Assembly (NCBI GenBank): GCA_019894655.1
Contig: JAGXNZ010000201.1
Span: forward strand, 1-9,668
Direction: 5' to 3'
DNA length: 9,668 nt
Source of the DNA: Promethearchaeota archaeon
GTDB taxonomy: Archaea > Asgardarchaeota > Lokiarchaeia > Sigynarchaeales > SOKP01
Shown here: positions 1 to 7,389 of the stretch, in pieces
Position numbering within the stretch: position 1 is the stretch's first letter
How the letters are laid out: each line of letters opens with the position of its first letter
Made by a program: the position numbers and the translations under genes
The notes under the pieces: generated by a model
What the model was told of the DNA's origin: nothing
The model's database searches: none
Seen by the model: only the letters and a program-made list of their open reading frames with translations

Positions 1-2
1 AA

Positions 3-224
3 GTAATTGACACTACAGGGGCAGGGGATGGATACCGCGCTGGGCTTCTATCTGGATTGATTCTTAAAATGAGTCTGAAAAATGCTTGTCGTTTAGGTTC
101 AACTGTAGGCTCTTTTGTTGTAGAAACAAGTGGTGCTCAAACACAAGTATATGACATTGCAAGCGTGCGAAAGCGATTTTTACATACTTATGGAGAATTA
201 CCTCAAGAATTAGAAAGATTGTAG
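3..224 (+). CDS. PfkB-family carbohydrate/nucleoside kinase, C-terminal fragment
   Basis: The reading frame enters from the left edge and ends at a TAG, so only the last 73 residues are visible. They contain the second PfkB signature, DTTGAGDGYRAG. The GAGD stretch forms the anion hole and supplies the catalytic Asp that activates the substrate hydroxyl for phosphorylation by ATP. The following helices and the end (VVETSGAQ, then a helix containing RKRFLHTYGE) resemble the C-terminal part of adenosine-kinase-like and archaeal nucleoside-kinase members more than ribokinase. The Gly-Tyr after GAGD replaces the more common Ala/Ser-Phe. Substrate cannot be decided because the sugar-binding N-terminal lid domain lies outside the window. 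The enzyme should be cytosolic. PfkB membership is clear; the nucleoside-kinase subtype is inference. Confidence 0.88.
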   Translation, partial: VIDTTGAGDGYRAGLLSGLILKMSLKNACRLGSTVGSFVVETSGAQTQVYDIASVRKRFLHTYGELPQELERL

Positions 225-440
225 TACTACAAAAACAATATCTTACTTATTTTTAAAAATCCTTCCTATGTAAAATGATATCTACATATTACAAAAGAAA
301 ATATAATTCGAGTACGCATTTTTTACCTAAGCACGGTGGGATTTAATTTCCATATTATAATACTCCCGAAAAAAATATATGTGCGATTTGCCATAACAAA
401 AAACTAAGATTCTCATCTAATTTAAAAATAAATTCTAAGG
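225..440. other. AT-rich intergenic region after the kinase gene
   Basis: No convincing gene is seen here. The longest plus-strand ATG frame I followed (275-346, 23 codons) has no RBS and no recognisable content. A short palindrome, ATTTTTAAAAAT (about 250-261), and a T6 run (319-324) could end transcription of the kinase gene, since archaeal RNA polymerase stops at T-rich tracts. A slightly GC-richer patch at 331-384 can form nested short stems (331-334 with 381-384, 338-341 with 364-367), but these are only 4 bp each. No tRNA-like T-arm or C/D-box pair was found. Confidence 0.4.
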
Positions 441-448
441 TTATATAC
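441..448 (+). promoter_or_regulatory. TATA box for the 107-residue orphan gene
   Basis: TTATATAC lies with its centre about 26 bp upstream of the ATG at 471. In archaea transcription begins about 25 bp downstream of the TATA centre, so the transcript would start at or just before the ATG. A leaderless mRNA is likely, in agreement with the lack of a Shine-Dalgarno sequence. Confidence 0.55.
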
Positions 449-470
449 TTAAGAAAATGGTTTAACAATA

Positions 471-794
471 ATGAACATGTCAAATAATAGCGAAGACTGT
501 GAACTTGATTATTATCTAAGCATTATTGACTTCTATCAAAATCAAAACACAGATAGAGAAACAACAGAAATTTGGAGAAACAAATCGTTTATCGAATTAA
601 TGAAAGTTTTGAAGCGAACCAGAAATAAGAAGTTTGTAAAAAATGCTATTATCCTTATTCTGTCTCTTTTTGATCAAACGCCTCCAGATAGTTATACTAA
701 CAGGGGAATTCAAGTAAACTCATTAACAAATGGAGATAAACTCTTTTACGTTAACATACTCAAATCAGAATTTATCAATGACATTCCTAACTAA
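471..794 (+). CDS. Orphan small soluble protein, 107 residues
   Basis: I do not recognise this family. The protein starts at ATG 471 (MNMSNN); an in-frame ATG two codons later (477) is an equally possible start. It has an acidic, Asn-rich N-terminus, then charged helical stretches: residues about 12-25, about 38-55 containing KVLKRTRNKKF, and a hydrophobic helix around 56-68 (AIILILSLF) that is too short for a membrane span. It ends with a short segment, possibly beta (KLFYVNIL). There is one Cys (residue 10), no metal-binding motif and no signal peptide. The TATA box at 441-448 fits a leaderless transcript starting here, which supports a real gene. It is separated from the large surface-protein gene by 170 bp that holds that gene's own promoter, so it is probably a single-gene unit. 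Its function is unknown. Confidence 0.6.
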   Translation: MNMSNNSEDCELDYYLSIIDFYQNQNTDRETTEIWRNKSFIELMKVLKRTRNKKFVKNAIILILSLFDQTPPDSYTNRGIQVNSLTNGDKLFYVNILKSEFINDIPN

Positions 795-844
795 GTAAAG
801 GATAGAATAATTGTATAATTTAGTATCCAAATCATTATTTTTAG

Positions 845-890
845 GTTAAAGCTTGTTAGTAAAAAGCCCTATTCTTTAACTCTTTCTTCT
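845..890 (+). terminator. Possible terminator after the 107-residue gene
   Basis: A 7-bp inverted repeat, GTTAAAG (845-851) and CTTTAAC (874-880), encloses a 22-nt loop and is followed by the pyrimidine stretch TCTTTCTTCT. The loop is long and the stem AT-rich. The T-rich tract may matter more than the stem for archaeal termination. Confidence 0.25.
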
Positions 891-920
891 AACTTAAAAC
901 TTAAATTTATTAATTTTGGT

Positions 921-961
921 TTTTATAAATTTTATAATTATTTTTTTTAACAACAGGGGAT
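921..961 (+). promoter_or_regulatory. Promoter and ribosome-binding site of the large surface-protein gene
   Basis: TTTTATAAAT (921-930) is a good archaeal TATA element; a second copy-like stretch, TTTATAATTA, follows at 931-940. Depending on which is used, transcription would start roughly 950-961, giving a short leader. AGGGGAT (955-961) lies 3 nt before the ATG at 965. It differs by one base from the GGTGAT part of the archaeal anti-16S consensus, so this gene may be one of the few here with a Shine-Dalgarno-like site. Confidence 0.45.
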
Positions 962-964
962 AGT

Positions 965-3900
965 ATGAAAAAATTTTCTGATAATTCACTTTTAAAAAAA
1001 GGCTCAATTCTAAGAATAACAAGTCTTATTATCTTATTAGCAGTATTTCTTTCGAGTAGTTTTCTTATTCCAAATTCCAATAATATTACAGAAATAGACA
1101 GAGAATTTAATGAATTCTCCCAATTACCTTTACTTGCCAATACTGATCCAATTATTTTTGAGGGAAATGAAAATGCATTGAATATTACCGATTGTGGTAA
1201 TTTATATAAGGATGATCAACAAGTTGAAGTAACTAATCAAGAAGCTGTAAATCTAACTTATTATTTAGATGATGTTCATGACTGGGAAGTTTCTAAAGTT
1301 TCAACTGAAATTACTAATATACAAGATACTATAGAATGGGTAAATAATAGTGATTTTCTTCCAGTTACTATTTATAAAGTATATGAAACTCACGAAAGTG
1401 CCCATGATTATTTACAAAATCGGAATAAAGGTAATACTCTTGATACTATATCTCAATCAGGAGCTATTGCGATGAGAGTTCATTTTACTCAATTATCATA
1501 TGAAAATGGATGGGATTATTTCTATATAGAAGATGAAAATGATTTTATTCAATTCACCCATACTGGCTTAAATTATTTGGATTTTTATTCACCTTGGATT
1601 AGAGGTGGAGAGTTAAATTGTTACTATGAATCAGATAATTTATACAATTATTATGGTTATCAAATTGACTACTATGAATTTGTAAATTCAAGTTCAAATT
1701 ACGATATAAATTCCTATTCTTGGGGTTTTAATAATATTTCCTTAACTCAGACTAATTATGGTGCTGGTCAAGCTGGAAATGTTAGTGCAATGTTTACATC
1801 CTTAAACGCGGATTTATATACTCTTGATCCCCCTGATCCGCCGGATCCATATGATGTTACTTATTTTGAAGATGATTTTTCCGAAATTTATCAAAACATA
1901 ACTATTCCTCGTGGTCAAATCATTGACGGTTATATATCTTTTAACTACTACGCAGAATTTGCTATGGATTCTAATGAAAATTTTATATATCTTGAGATAA
2001 ATAATAAAAAGGTCTATTCTAAAGGTCTGCGCGATATAAATGATGCCGGAAAAAATACATGGCTTAGTACTGGGTTAATTAATATGGCTCTATGGGTTAA
2101 TACTTCAAATATTTTTGATAATATACTAATAGATAATGTATTCAATATATCAGTTGGGATAATGAGCGGTGCAACTATAACTTATTCTGGATTTGAAGAC
2201 CAATATCAGCAAGTTTTTTGGTTTGATAATGTTTCATTGGTTTTAACTACTCTTGCAAATTCAAGCCAAAGTGATATCAATCTTAGATTGAATAATTATG
2301 CTCTTAATCAGGGAACGGGTTGGGCTGATTCTTTTTTAAATTTAACAGGTATTTGGGATTCAAATCCATTAATTTTAACAGTTACTACAAATTCACCCTC
2401 CTTATCATTTGATCTTGATACTTCTCTCTATGGATATCATGAAACCAAATCACGAGTAGGACAAACTACTCTAGAAGGCCTTTCATACGAAATTTTAGAA
2501 AATGGTACTATAATTTGGGAGTTTTCTCACAATTTATATATACCAGCGCAATATTCAGACTTTGAATTCACCATTCATAAACCTGAAAATTGGAACTTTA
2601 TTTCAGTTCTAGATCCTACGTTACAATCTCGTCCATATGAAAATGGAGGAGAGGGAGACTCAATTTTGCATATAAGCAAGGAAAATGCACTGTTTCCTGG
2701 CTGGTGGGCTTTTAAAGCAACCTCTCCTAATTATTTGAATCTCACTAATACAAAATTATCAAATCAGGGACCTTTTACAACAGGTGAATCTACTAGAATT
2801 TCAACACAGGTAAATAATAGCAATGAAATTCTTAGCAATCTTGAATCAACACAAGTAAACTTAACAATATTTGATCCCGAAGGAAATCAGTGGTATTCAG
2901 AAGTTAGTTCACCTTTAGTAAATGGAACTGTTTTCTTTTCAGAACTCACTTTTTCTGCCTTAAATACGACAGGTGGTCAATTCGATTATACTTTATTCTG
3001 GAGTAACGGAACAGCGTTAGGTGGGATTAAATCTAACTTTATTGTAAACCATCAGAGCCAAATTAAGTTGTTAAAACCTAACGATGCGAAGAGCGACCTA
3101 ATCGCCGATGGTTTTGTGGGAGATATCATTCCTGTAAGAATTATTTTGACTGATCCAGAAAATAATTTATCAATTTCAGATGCAATTATTTCCTACAATT
3201 GGACCGGGGGATCCACTCTTAACTTTACTGAAGCCGCTATTGGTGTTTATGAAACGATTCTCGATACCGCTGATTTATCTTCAAGAGGATTGTACGAGAT
3301 TCTAATAAGCTCATCTAAATTAGGATTCCTTGAAAGTAACCTTACGCTGAAAATAAATTTAGGGGAAGAAACTAACTTACAAAGACTTGAATCCGAATAT
3401 AATATAGAATTGCATGCAAATAGTTCTATTAAATTTAAATTTACAGACTTTAGTGGGGATGGCATTGATGGAGCTGATGTAAATATCAGCATCAGTAACT
3501 CATCACTATATTCTATAACGAATAGCGGAAATGGAATCTACGATATTGAGTTTAGTACGTCATATATCGAACAAATTGGCTATTATCAGTTAAATTTTAC
3601 GTTTTCAGCAATTGGATACGAACCACAATACTACAACTACGAATTTCAGATAATAGAACAGTCAGTTTCTATTTCAGTGTTTCTCAGCTCATTAAATATT
3701 ATAGAGGACTCCCTTTTGGAATTCACATATTTTGATTTTATCAACATTTCTACAAAAGTTAAATCGAATATTGATGATGCCTATATCTTAGGGGGAAATA
3801 TTACGTGGGTTAGCGAATTGTACGAATCAAATTTTAGTGCATTTGCAGATTACTGGTACAATTTTTCTATGCAATGCTTACCAGAATATTTCTCATCTGT

Positions 3901-5122
3901 AATCAATAATGTAGTATTAAAATTTCAACATCCAAACTATAGAACAGAAACATTTGGGTTTGAATTACAACTAAACCGGATTGAATTTGATGTCGATATA
4001 GTTGGGCATGAAGATGCAAATCCAACGGTTAAAACAGATATAGGAAGTAATCTTAATCTTCAAATAGAACTTTTAGATTTTGAAACTAATCAATCTATAG
4101 TAAACGCAACGGTATTGTATGAATGGGCATATGGAGTCGGTGAGTTAATAGAAGTTACGCCTGGTATATACCAATTATCAACAAAACTTCCAGAGAATGT
4201 ACAAGGAAATTTTATATTCAACTTAATTATTTCAAAAGAAGGTAATGTATATAAAACAACACAGTCTTCATTTCTCTTAGTAATTGGCGAACCAGAATTT
4301 CCTGTATTGTTAATTTGGATTATAATTTTAATCTCAGCGGCAATTATAAGTGTATTAGGAGTTTTAAGTTTGAGATCTTATGTAATTTTGCCACGAAAAA
4401 GAAAAAAAGAAGCAGATTTATTATCCAGAACCCAAAAATTCAAAGATATCCAGAATATTCAAGCTATTGTAGCAATTCATAGGTATAGTGGAATTCCACT
4501 TTATTCAAAAAGTTATTCAATATTGGAGAAGAGTAAAAAAGAACTATTTTCAGGCTTTATCCAAGCTATCATAACCGTTGGAGAAGAAATGGTAGGCAAA
4601 AGGGAAATCGACCGTGAATTAACCAAATTTGAGAATTCAGATGGTAGTAGAACGATTTTGGAATTAGATTTTAAATATTTCTATTGCTTAATTTGTGACC
4701 GAGATGATTTACGAGTAATTTTTATACTCAATGAAAAAGGCTCAGACCAATTAAAGAAACTGATATCGGATTTGTCACTAGGGATCATGTTCGATCTTTC
4801 AGAGCTAATTGAAAATTGGGACGGCGCTATTCATGAGATTGAATCAAAATTGCCTCCTGTCATAGCAAAATATGTAGATTTATATTATAAAGAAGCTTTT
4901 AAGATCAACGATACCGAGTATATTGCCAAAGTAAGAAAAGAAAGTGAATTAAACTCAATGGAAACACGCATTTTAAACGTTATCTACTCGATTGCTAAGA
5001 GTAAAAGTGAATTTTATCTGAAGACAATATTTGAAGTTGTACACGAAAAAAATCAAGATTTGATAATAGACGCAATTGAAACTCTAATAAACAAGCAAGT
5101 TATTATACCATCAATTAAATAA
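965..5122 (+). CDS. Giant receptor-like surface protein: CUB/jelly-roll/Ig-like ectodomain, one TM helix, longin-like cytosolic domain
   Basis: A 1385-residue, probably type I membrane protein. Seen in sequence: basic N-terminus and hydrophobic signal (about 15-35); beta-domain at about 165-240 with CUB-like landmarks (MRVHFTQLSYENGWDYFYIED, then SPWIRGGE and YYESD); DPPDPPDP hinge (288-295); jelly-roll, galactose-binding-like module (about 298-430, ending FWFDNVSL); another beta module (about 430-600, ending SPNYLNL); Ig-like modules about 605-697, 716-799, 816-899, 905-1005 and 1008-1107; TM helix 1113-1141; basic RKRKK stop-transfer; longin-like beta-beta-alpha-beta-beta-beta-alpha pattern (about 1163-1290); winged-helix-like end (about 1328-1385). 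About 30 N-X-S/T sequons lie in the ectodomain and only one in the cytosolic part, which supports the topology. Few Cys are present (77, 219, 971, 1241, 1244). Inference: a surface sensor or adhesin signalling through the longin-like domain. Ligand and partner are unknown. No catalytic motif was found. Confidence 0.85.
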   Translation: MKKFSDNSLLKKGSILRITSLIILLAVFLSSSFLIPNSNNITEIDREFNEFSQLPLLANTDPIIFEGNENALNITDCGNLYKDDQQVEVTNQEAVNLTYYLDDVHDWEVSKVSTEITNIQDTIEWVNNSDFLPVTIYKVYETHESAHDYLQNRNKGNTLDTISQSGAIAMRVHFTQLSYENGWDYFYIEDENDFIQFTHTGLNYLDFYSPWIRGGELNCYYESDNLYNYYGYQIDYYEFVNSSSNYDINSYSWGFNNISLTQTNYGAGQAGNVSAMFTSLNADLYTLDPPDPPDPYDVTYFEDDFSEIYQNITIPRGQIIDGYISFNYYAEFAMDSNENFIYLEINNKKVYSKGLRDINDAGKNTWLSTGLINMALWVNTSNIFDNILIDNVFNISVGIMSGATITYSGFEDQYQQVFWFDNVSLVLTTLANSSQSDINLRLNNYALNQGTGWADSFLNLTGIWDSNPLILTVTTNSPSLSFDLDTSLYGYHETKSRVGQTTLEGLSYEILENGTIIWEFSHNLYIPAQYSDFEFTIHKPENWNFISVLDPTLQSRPYENGGEGDSILHISKENALFPGWWAFKATSPNYLNLTNTKLSNQGPFTTGESTRISTQVNNSNEILSNLESTQVNLTIFDPEGNQWYSEVSSPLVNGTVFFSELTFSALNTTGGQFDYTLFWSNGTALGGIKSNFIVNHQSQIKLLKPNDAKSDLIADGFVGDIIPVRIILTDPENNLSISDAIISYNWTGGSTLNFTEAAIGVYETILDTADLSSRGLYEILISSSKLGFLESNLTLKINLGEETNLQRLESEYNIELHANSSIKFKFTDFSGDGIDGADVNISISNSSLYSITNSGNGIYDIEFSTSYIEQIGYYQLNFTFSAIGYEPQYYNYEFQIIEQSVSISVFLSSLNIIEDSLLEFTYFDFINISTKVKSNIDDAYILGGNITWVSELYESNFSAFADYWYNFSMQCLPEYFSSVINNVVLKFQHPNYRTETFGFELQLNRIEFDVDIVGHEDANPTVKTDIGSNLNLQIELLDFETNQSIVNATVLYEWAYGVGELIEVTPGIYQLSTKLPENVQGNFIFNLIISKEGNVYKTTQSSFLLVIGEPEFPVLLIWIIILISAAIISVLGVLSLRSYVILPRKRKKEADLLSRTQKFKDIQNIQAIVAIHRYSGIPLYSKSYSILEKSKKELFSGFIQAIITVGEEMVGKREIDRELTKFENSDGSRTILELDFKYFYCLICDRDDLRVIFILNEKGSDQLKKLISDLSLGIMFDLSELIENWDGAIHEIESKLPPVIAKYVDLYYKEAFKINDTEYIAKVRKESELNSMETRILNVIYSIAKSKSEFYLKTIFEVVHEKNQDLIIDAIETLINKQVIIPSIK
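1826..1849 (+). repeat. Short DNA repeat coding the Asp-Pro-Pro hinge
   Basis: Three GATCC units occur 9 bp apart (1826, 1835, 1844), with CCC/CCG codons between them. They encode DPPDPPDP, a stiff, unstructured spacer between the CUB-like and jelly-roll modules of the surface protein. It is the most GC-rich spot of an otherwise AT-rich gene. Confidence 0.6.
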
Positions 5123-5139
5123 ATATTTATTACTTTTTT
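5118..5139 (+). promoter_or_regulatory. Palindrome plus T-run between surface-protein and YkgJ-type genes (terminator or promoter)
   Basis: A perfect 14-bp palindrome, AATAAATATTTATT (5118-5131), overlaps the TAA stop and is followed by a T6 run (5134-5139). As RNA it is too small for a firm hairpin, so the T-run could be the terminator. Its right half (AAATATTTAT, 5121-5130) also sits about 34 bp upstream of the next ATG and could act as a TATA box. Either reading would uncouple the two genes in part. Confidence 0.3.
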
Positions 5140-5159
5140 CGCAATCTATTTGCAGCATT

Positions 5160-5771
5160 ATGGGTATTAATAATAAATTAAGGTTTCAATGCATACACTG
5201 CGGTCAATGTTGCCTTGATCAAAATACGCTTGTAAATACTACATATATAGATGTTCTCCGAATAAGGAACGGATTAAATTTAACTATCGATGAAGTAATT
5301 GAAATTCTAGGATTTTATGTATTTGATCAAGCACCCTCTGTAAACGAAATAAGTCGAATGGTGGTTCCACCTATACAGACCGAACAAGGAATGGCATTTG
5401 TCGGTTTGAAAAAAAAACCAAACGGGCAATGTTTTTTTTACGATATAGTCAAAGAAAGATGCTCCATTTATGCATTTAGACCAGGATTTTGCAGAACATT
5501 TCCTTTTACGTTCACAATTCTAAAAGACAAAAATAAGAAAAAGAGTGAAATTAGCATATTTTACACAAATAAGGGGATTCAATATTGCAGAGGCATTGGA
5601 GAAGAATACCCTTTTATTGATTTAGAACAATGGATTAATTTAGGTCGTGAAGTAATACGAGATTTATCGAAAAATAATCAATTAACTAAAAAATGGAATA
5701 GTAGCGTTAAAAATAAAAGGATTTCACCTTCAGCTAGGAATTACGTCTTGACCATTTTTAATTTAGAATAG
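5160..5771 (+). CDS. YkgJ-family CxxCxxCC metal-cluster protein
   Basis: The 203-residue protein carries the hallmark CIHCGQCC at residues 11-18, a Cys at 91 (GQCFFYD), and the second conserved block RCSIYAFRPGFCRTFPF (Cys101, Cys111), plus Cys143 in QYCRGIG. This is the arrangement of the YkgJ / UPF0153 family, annotated as zinc- or iron-chelating (probably Fe-S-binding) proteins. The eight Cys are all in the usual places, so the cluster looks intact. The biochemical role of most family members is unknown; some are fused or linked to modification enzymes. The C-terminal 50 residues are basic and helical. No signal peptide is seen, so it is cytosolic. It begins 37 bp after the surface-protein stop on the same strand, so co-transcription is possible, but an AT palindrome and T-run lie between. 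No Shine-Dalgarno site precedes ATG 5160. Confidence 0.85.
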   Translation: MGINNKLRFQCIHCGQCCLDQNTLVNTTYIDVLRIRNGLNLTIDEVIEILGFYVFDQAPSVNEISRMVVPPIQTEQGMAFVGLKKKPNGQCFFYDIVKERCSIYAFRPGFCRTFPFTFTILKDKNKKKSEISIFYTNKGIQYCRGIGEEYPFIDLEQWINLGREVIRDLSKNNQLTKKWNSSVKNKRISPSARNYVLTIFNLE

Positions 5772-5788
5772 CTTATTGCTACACGCGT

Positions 5789-7366
5789 TTATGTGTACTG
5801 AGAAAATGCTAATAATAACCAAAAGAGCATCCGTAGTTCGATTTTAAAAGCAATCTTATCATTTTTCCAATCGAAATCGGTAAAGTTATTTTCATCTTTA
5901 AACATGTTTAAGTTTTGATTCAAATAGCTTAAAAATCCAGATATTGTATTCAATTCTTTATCCTTTAAGTTTAATAATTGCAAATTCAACAACCCCCTAG
6001 CCGTTTCAGTAATGTTTTCATTAAGAGAACCATTAGATGAAATTGTAGTCTTAAGCTCATTCAAATAAGGCTCTCTATAATTTTTGAACTCATAATTCTT
6101 ATCTAGCAATCTCATAAGTCCTAGAAAAAAGAAAATATCTGAAGCCGGTTTAAATCCTTCCAAATTAAACACATCTACTTTTGAAAGCGGTTCAATCAAA
6201 TAATTCTTGTCGGTTATGATTTGTCCATTTTTTTCAAGCATTTTGAAGCATAGAATTGTAAAAAAGTGTTGAACTATCTTCTCAGGAATAAAATTAGTTA
6301 ACTCGTTCTCAAGAAACATTTCAATATCTAATAAATCGATAAGTTTAACACTACTTAACATATCTTGTAGAATTGACAATCCATAATAAATGCTAACCGG
6401 ATTTGGGATGTGATACCTTCCTGTACTAAAGACTCCTCCATTTACGTAAGCGCTCATGATGTTTTTAAGATATCCCGTTTCAAATTGATTTCTTAATCCC
6501 ATCATTTTGAGTATATTAATACAATAAAAGAGATTCTCTAAATCTAGAAATTCAGGTGAGGAATTAACAAAATTAATTATTTGCTTTACATCTATTCTAA
6601 TCTTATCTATAATTGATTGGTCCAAAGTGTGGAAATCTAAGAAATTAGATAAAACCGATTGAGATTCAATTTGAAGTATATTACCCTCTCCCCGTTCTCG
6701 ATTTATGGGTTGTTGAAGAACCTCTAAATTACCCGCTCGAGCTTCTTGTAAGCGTTTTAATATATCATCTTCAGATATAATCTCTTTAGATTCTTGAATT
6801 TCAAAATTTAGTTGCTTGAATGTTAAATTCGACGGATTAAAATATGTCTCAATTTCTTTGTGAAAAGTTTTAAATTTACTCTTGGTTTCTTCTGAAACCA
6901 CGAATTTTTTTCTAAGTATTCTCAAGTTACCGAGAAACTCTCGAGGTAATAGATCAAATAGATCCAAATTTTCAATGATTTTGTCCTCAGCATAGACTAT
7001 ATACTCTAAAATTATTACAAATAGATGCCTATTAATATAATCCTTTAAACCAAGTTGTATAAATGAAACATAATCGGTAAAGATGCTTCTCTTTCTTAAA
7101 AAATAGTCTTGGAATAAGTCTTGGTTTGGGGTAATTTTATTTTTAGATACTCCTATCGTCATGAACGCCGTATTTGTAGCAGATATTATCTGATTTATTG
7201 TACTATTTATCTTTTCTTCTATTTCATTATCAAAAAACACGGAAATATTTACTTCCTTAGAAATTAATAAGTCTTTTATGTAAGATTCATAAATTTCATA
7301 CAAAGTGTAGATATCATCATTCAATAATTCAACTATGTCAGTTACGATGTTCACAATCTCATCCAA
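5789..7366 (-). CDS. All-helical protein with possible prenyltransferase-like toroid at C-terminus, 525 residues
   Basis: No family is recognised with certainty. The start is a TTG (7366-7364): an in-frame TGA lies just 9 nt upstream, no ATG occurs until residue 69, and the only near alternatives are GTG at residue 5 and TTG at residue 15. Residues 1-160 are amphipathic helices rich in Ile, Asp and Glu; 155-250 are charged and partly unstructured (ERGEG). Residues about 255-525 show paired helices with GGVFSTGRYHIPNPVSIYYG (309-328), which resembles the repeat of prenyltransferase beta subunits and squalene/terpene cyclases (Gly-Gly-Phe turn, then Tyr-Tyr-x-Leu helix). The Asp, Cys and His zinc ligands of protein prenyltransferases are not evident, so a non-catalytic or divergent toroid is more likely. 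It is cytosolic, with no signal peptide or clear TM. It converges with the YkgJ-type gene, 17 bp apart. Confidence 0.8.
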   Translation of the reverse strand: MDEIVNIVTDIVELLNDDIYTLYEIYESYIKDLLISKEVNISVFFDNEIEEKINSTINQIISATNTAFMTIGVSKNKITPNQDLFQDYFLRKRSIFTDYVSFIQLGLKDYINRHLFVIILEYIVYAEDKIIENLDLFDLLPREFLGNLRILRKKFVVSEETKSKFKTFHKEIETYFNPSNLTFKQLNFEIQESKEIISEDDILKRLQEARAGNLEVLQQPINRERGEGNILQIESQSVLSNFLDFHTLDQSIIDKIRIDVKQIINFVNSSPEFLDLENLFYCINILKMMGLRNQFETGYLKNIMSAYVNGGVFSTGRYHIPNPVSIYYGLSILQDMLSSVKLIDLLDIEMFLENELTNFIPEKIVQHFFTILCFKMLEKNGQIITDKNYLIEPLSKVDVFNLEGFKPASDIFFFLGLMRLLDKNYEFKNYREPYLNELKTTISSNGSLNENITETARGLLNLQLLNLKDKELNTISGFLSYLNQNLNMFKDENNFTDFDWKNDKIAFKIELRMLFWLLLAFSQYT

Positions 7367-7389
7367 TATTATTCACTCTGCCAAGAAGC

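Noticed and set aside
275..346. 23-codon plus-strand ATG frame in the first intergenic region
   Set aside because: It is too short, without RBS, TATA spacing or recognisable content.
331..384. Possible small structured RNA in a slightly GC-richer patch
   Set aside because: Only two 4-bp stems form, no known RNA class motif is present, and no promoter precedes it.
910..1140. Minus-strand open frame of 76 codons
   Set aside because: It lies opposite the promoter and signal-peptide region of the large surface-protein gene, has low-complexity content and no promoter or RBS of its own.
3247..3492. Minus-strand open frame of 81 codons
   Set aside because: It is fully inside the Ig-like region of the surface-protein gene and shows no recognisable protein features.
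5769..5800. Short stems between the convergent stops (TAGC/GCTA, ACAC/GTGT)
   Set aside because: The stems are only 4 bp and no T-run follows, so a bidirectional terminator is not supported.
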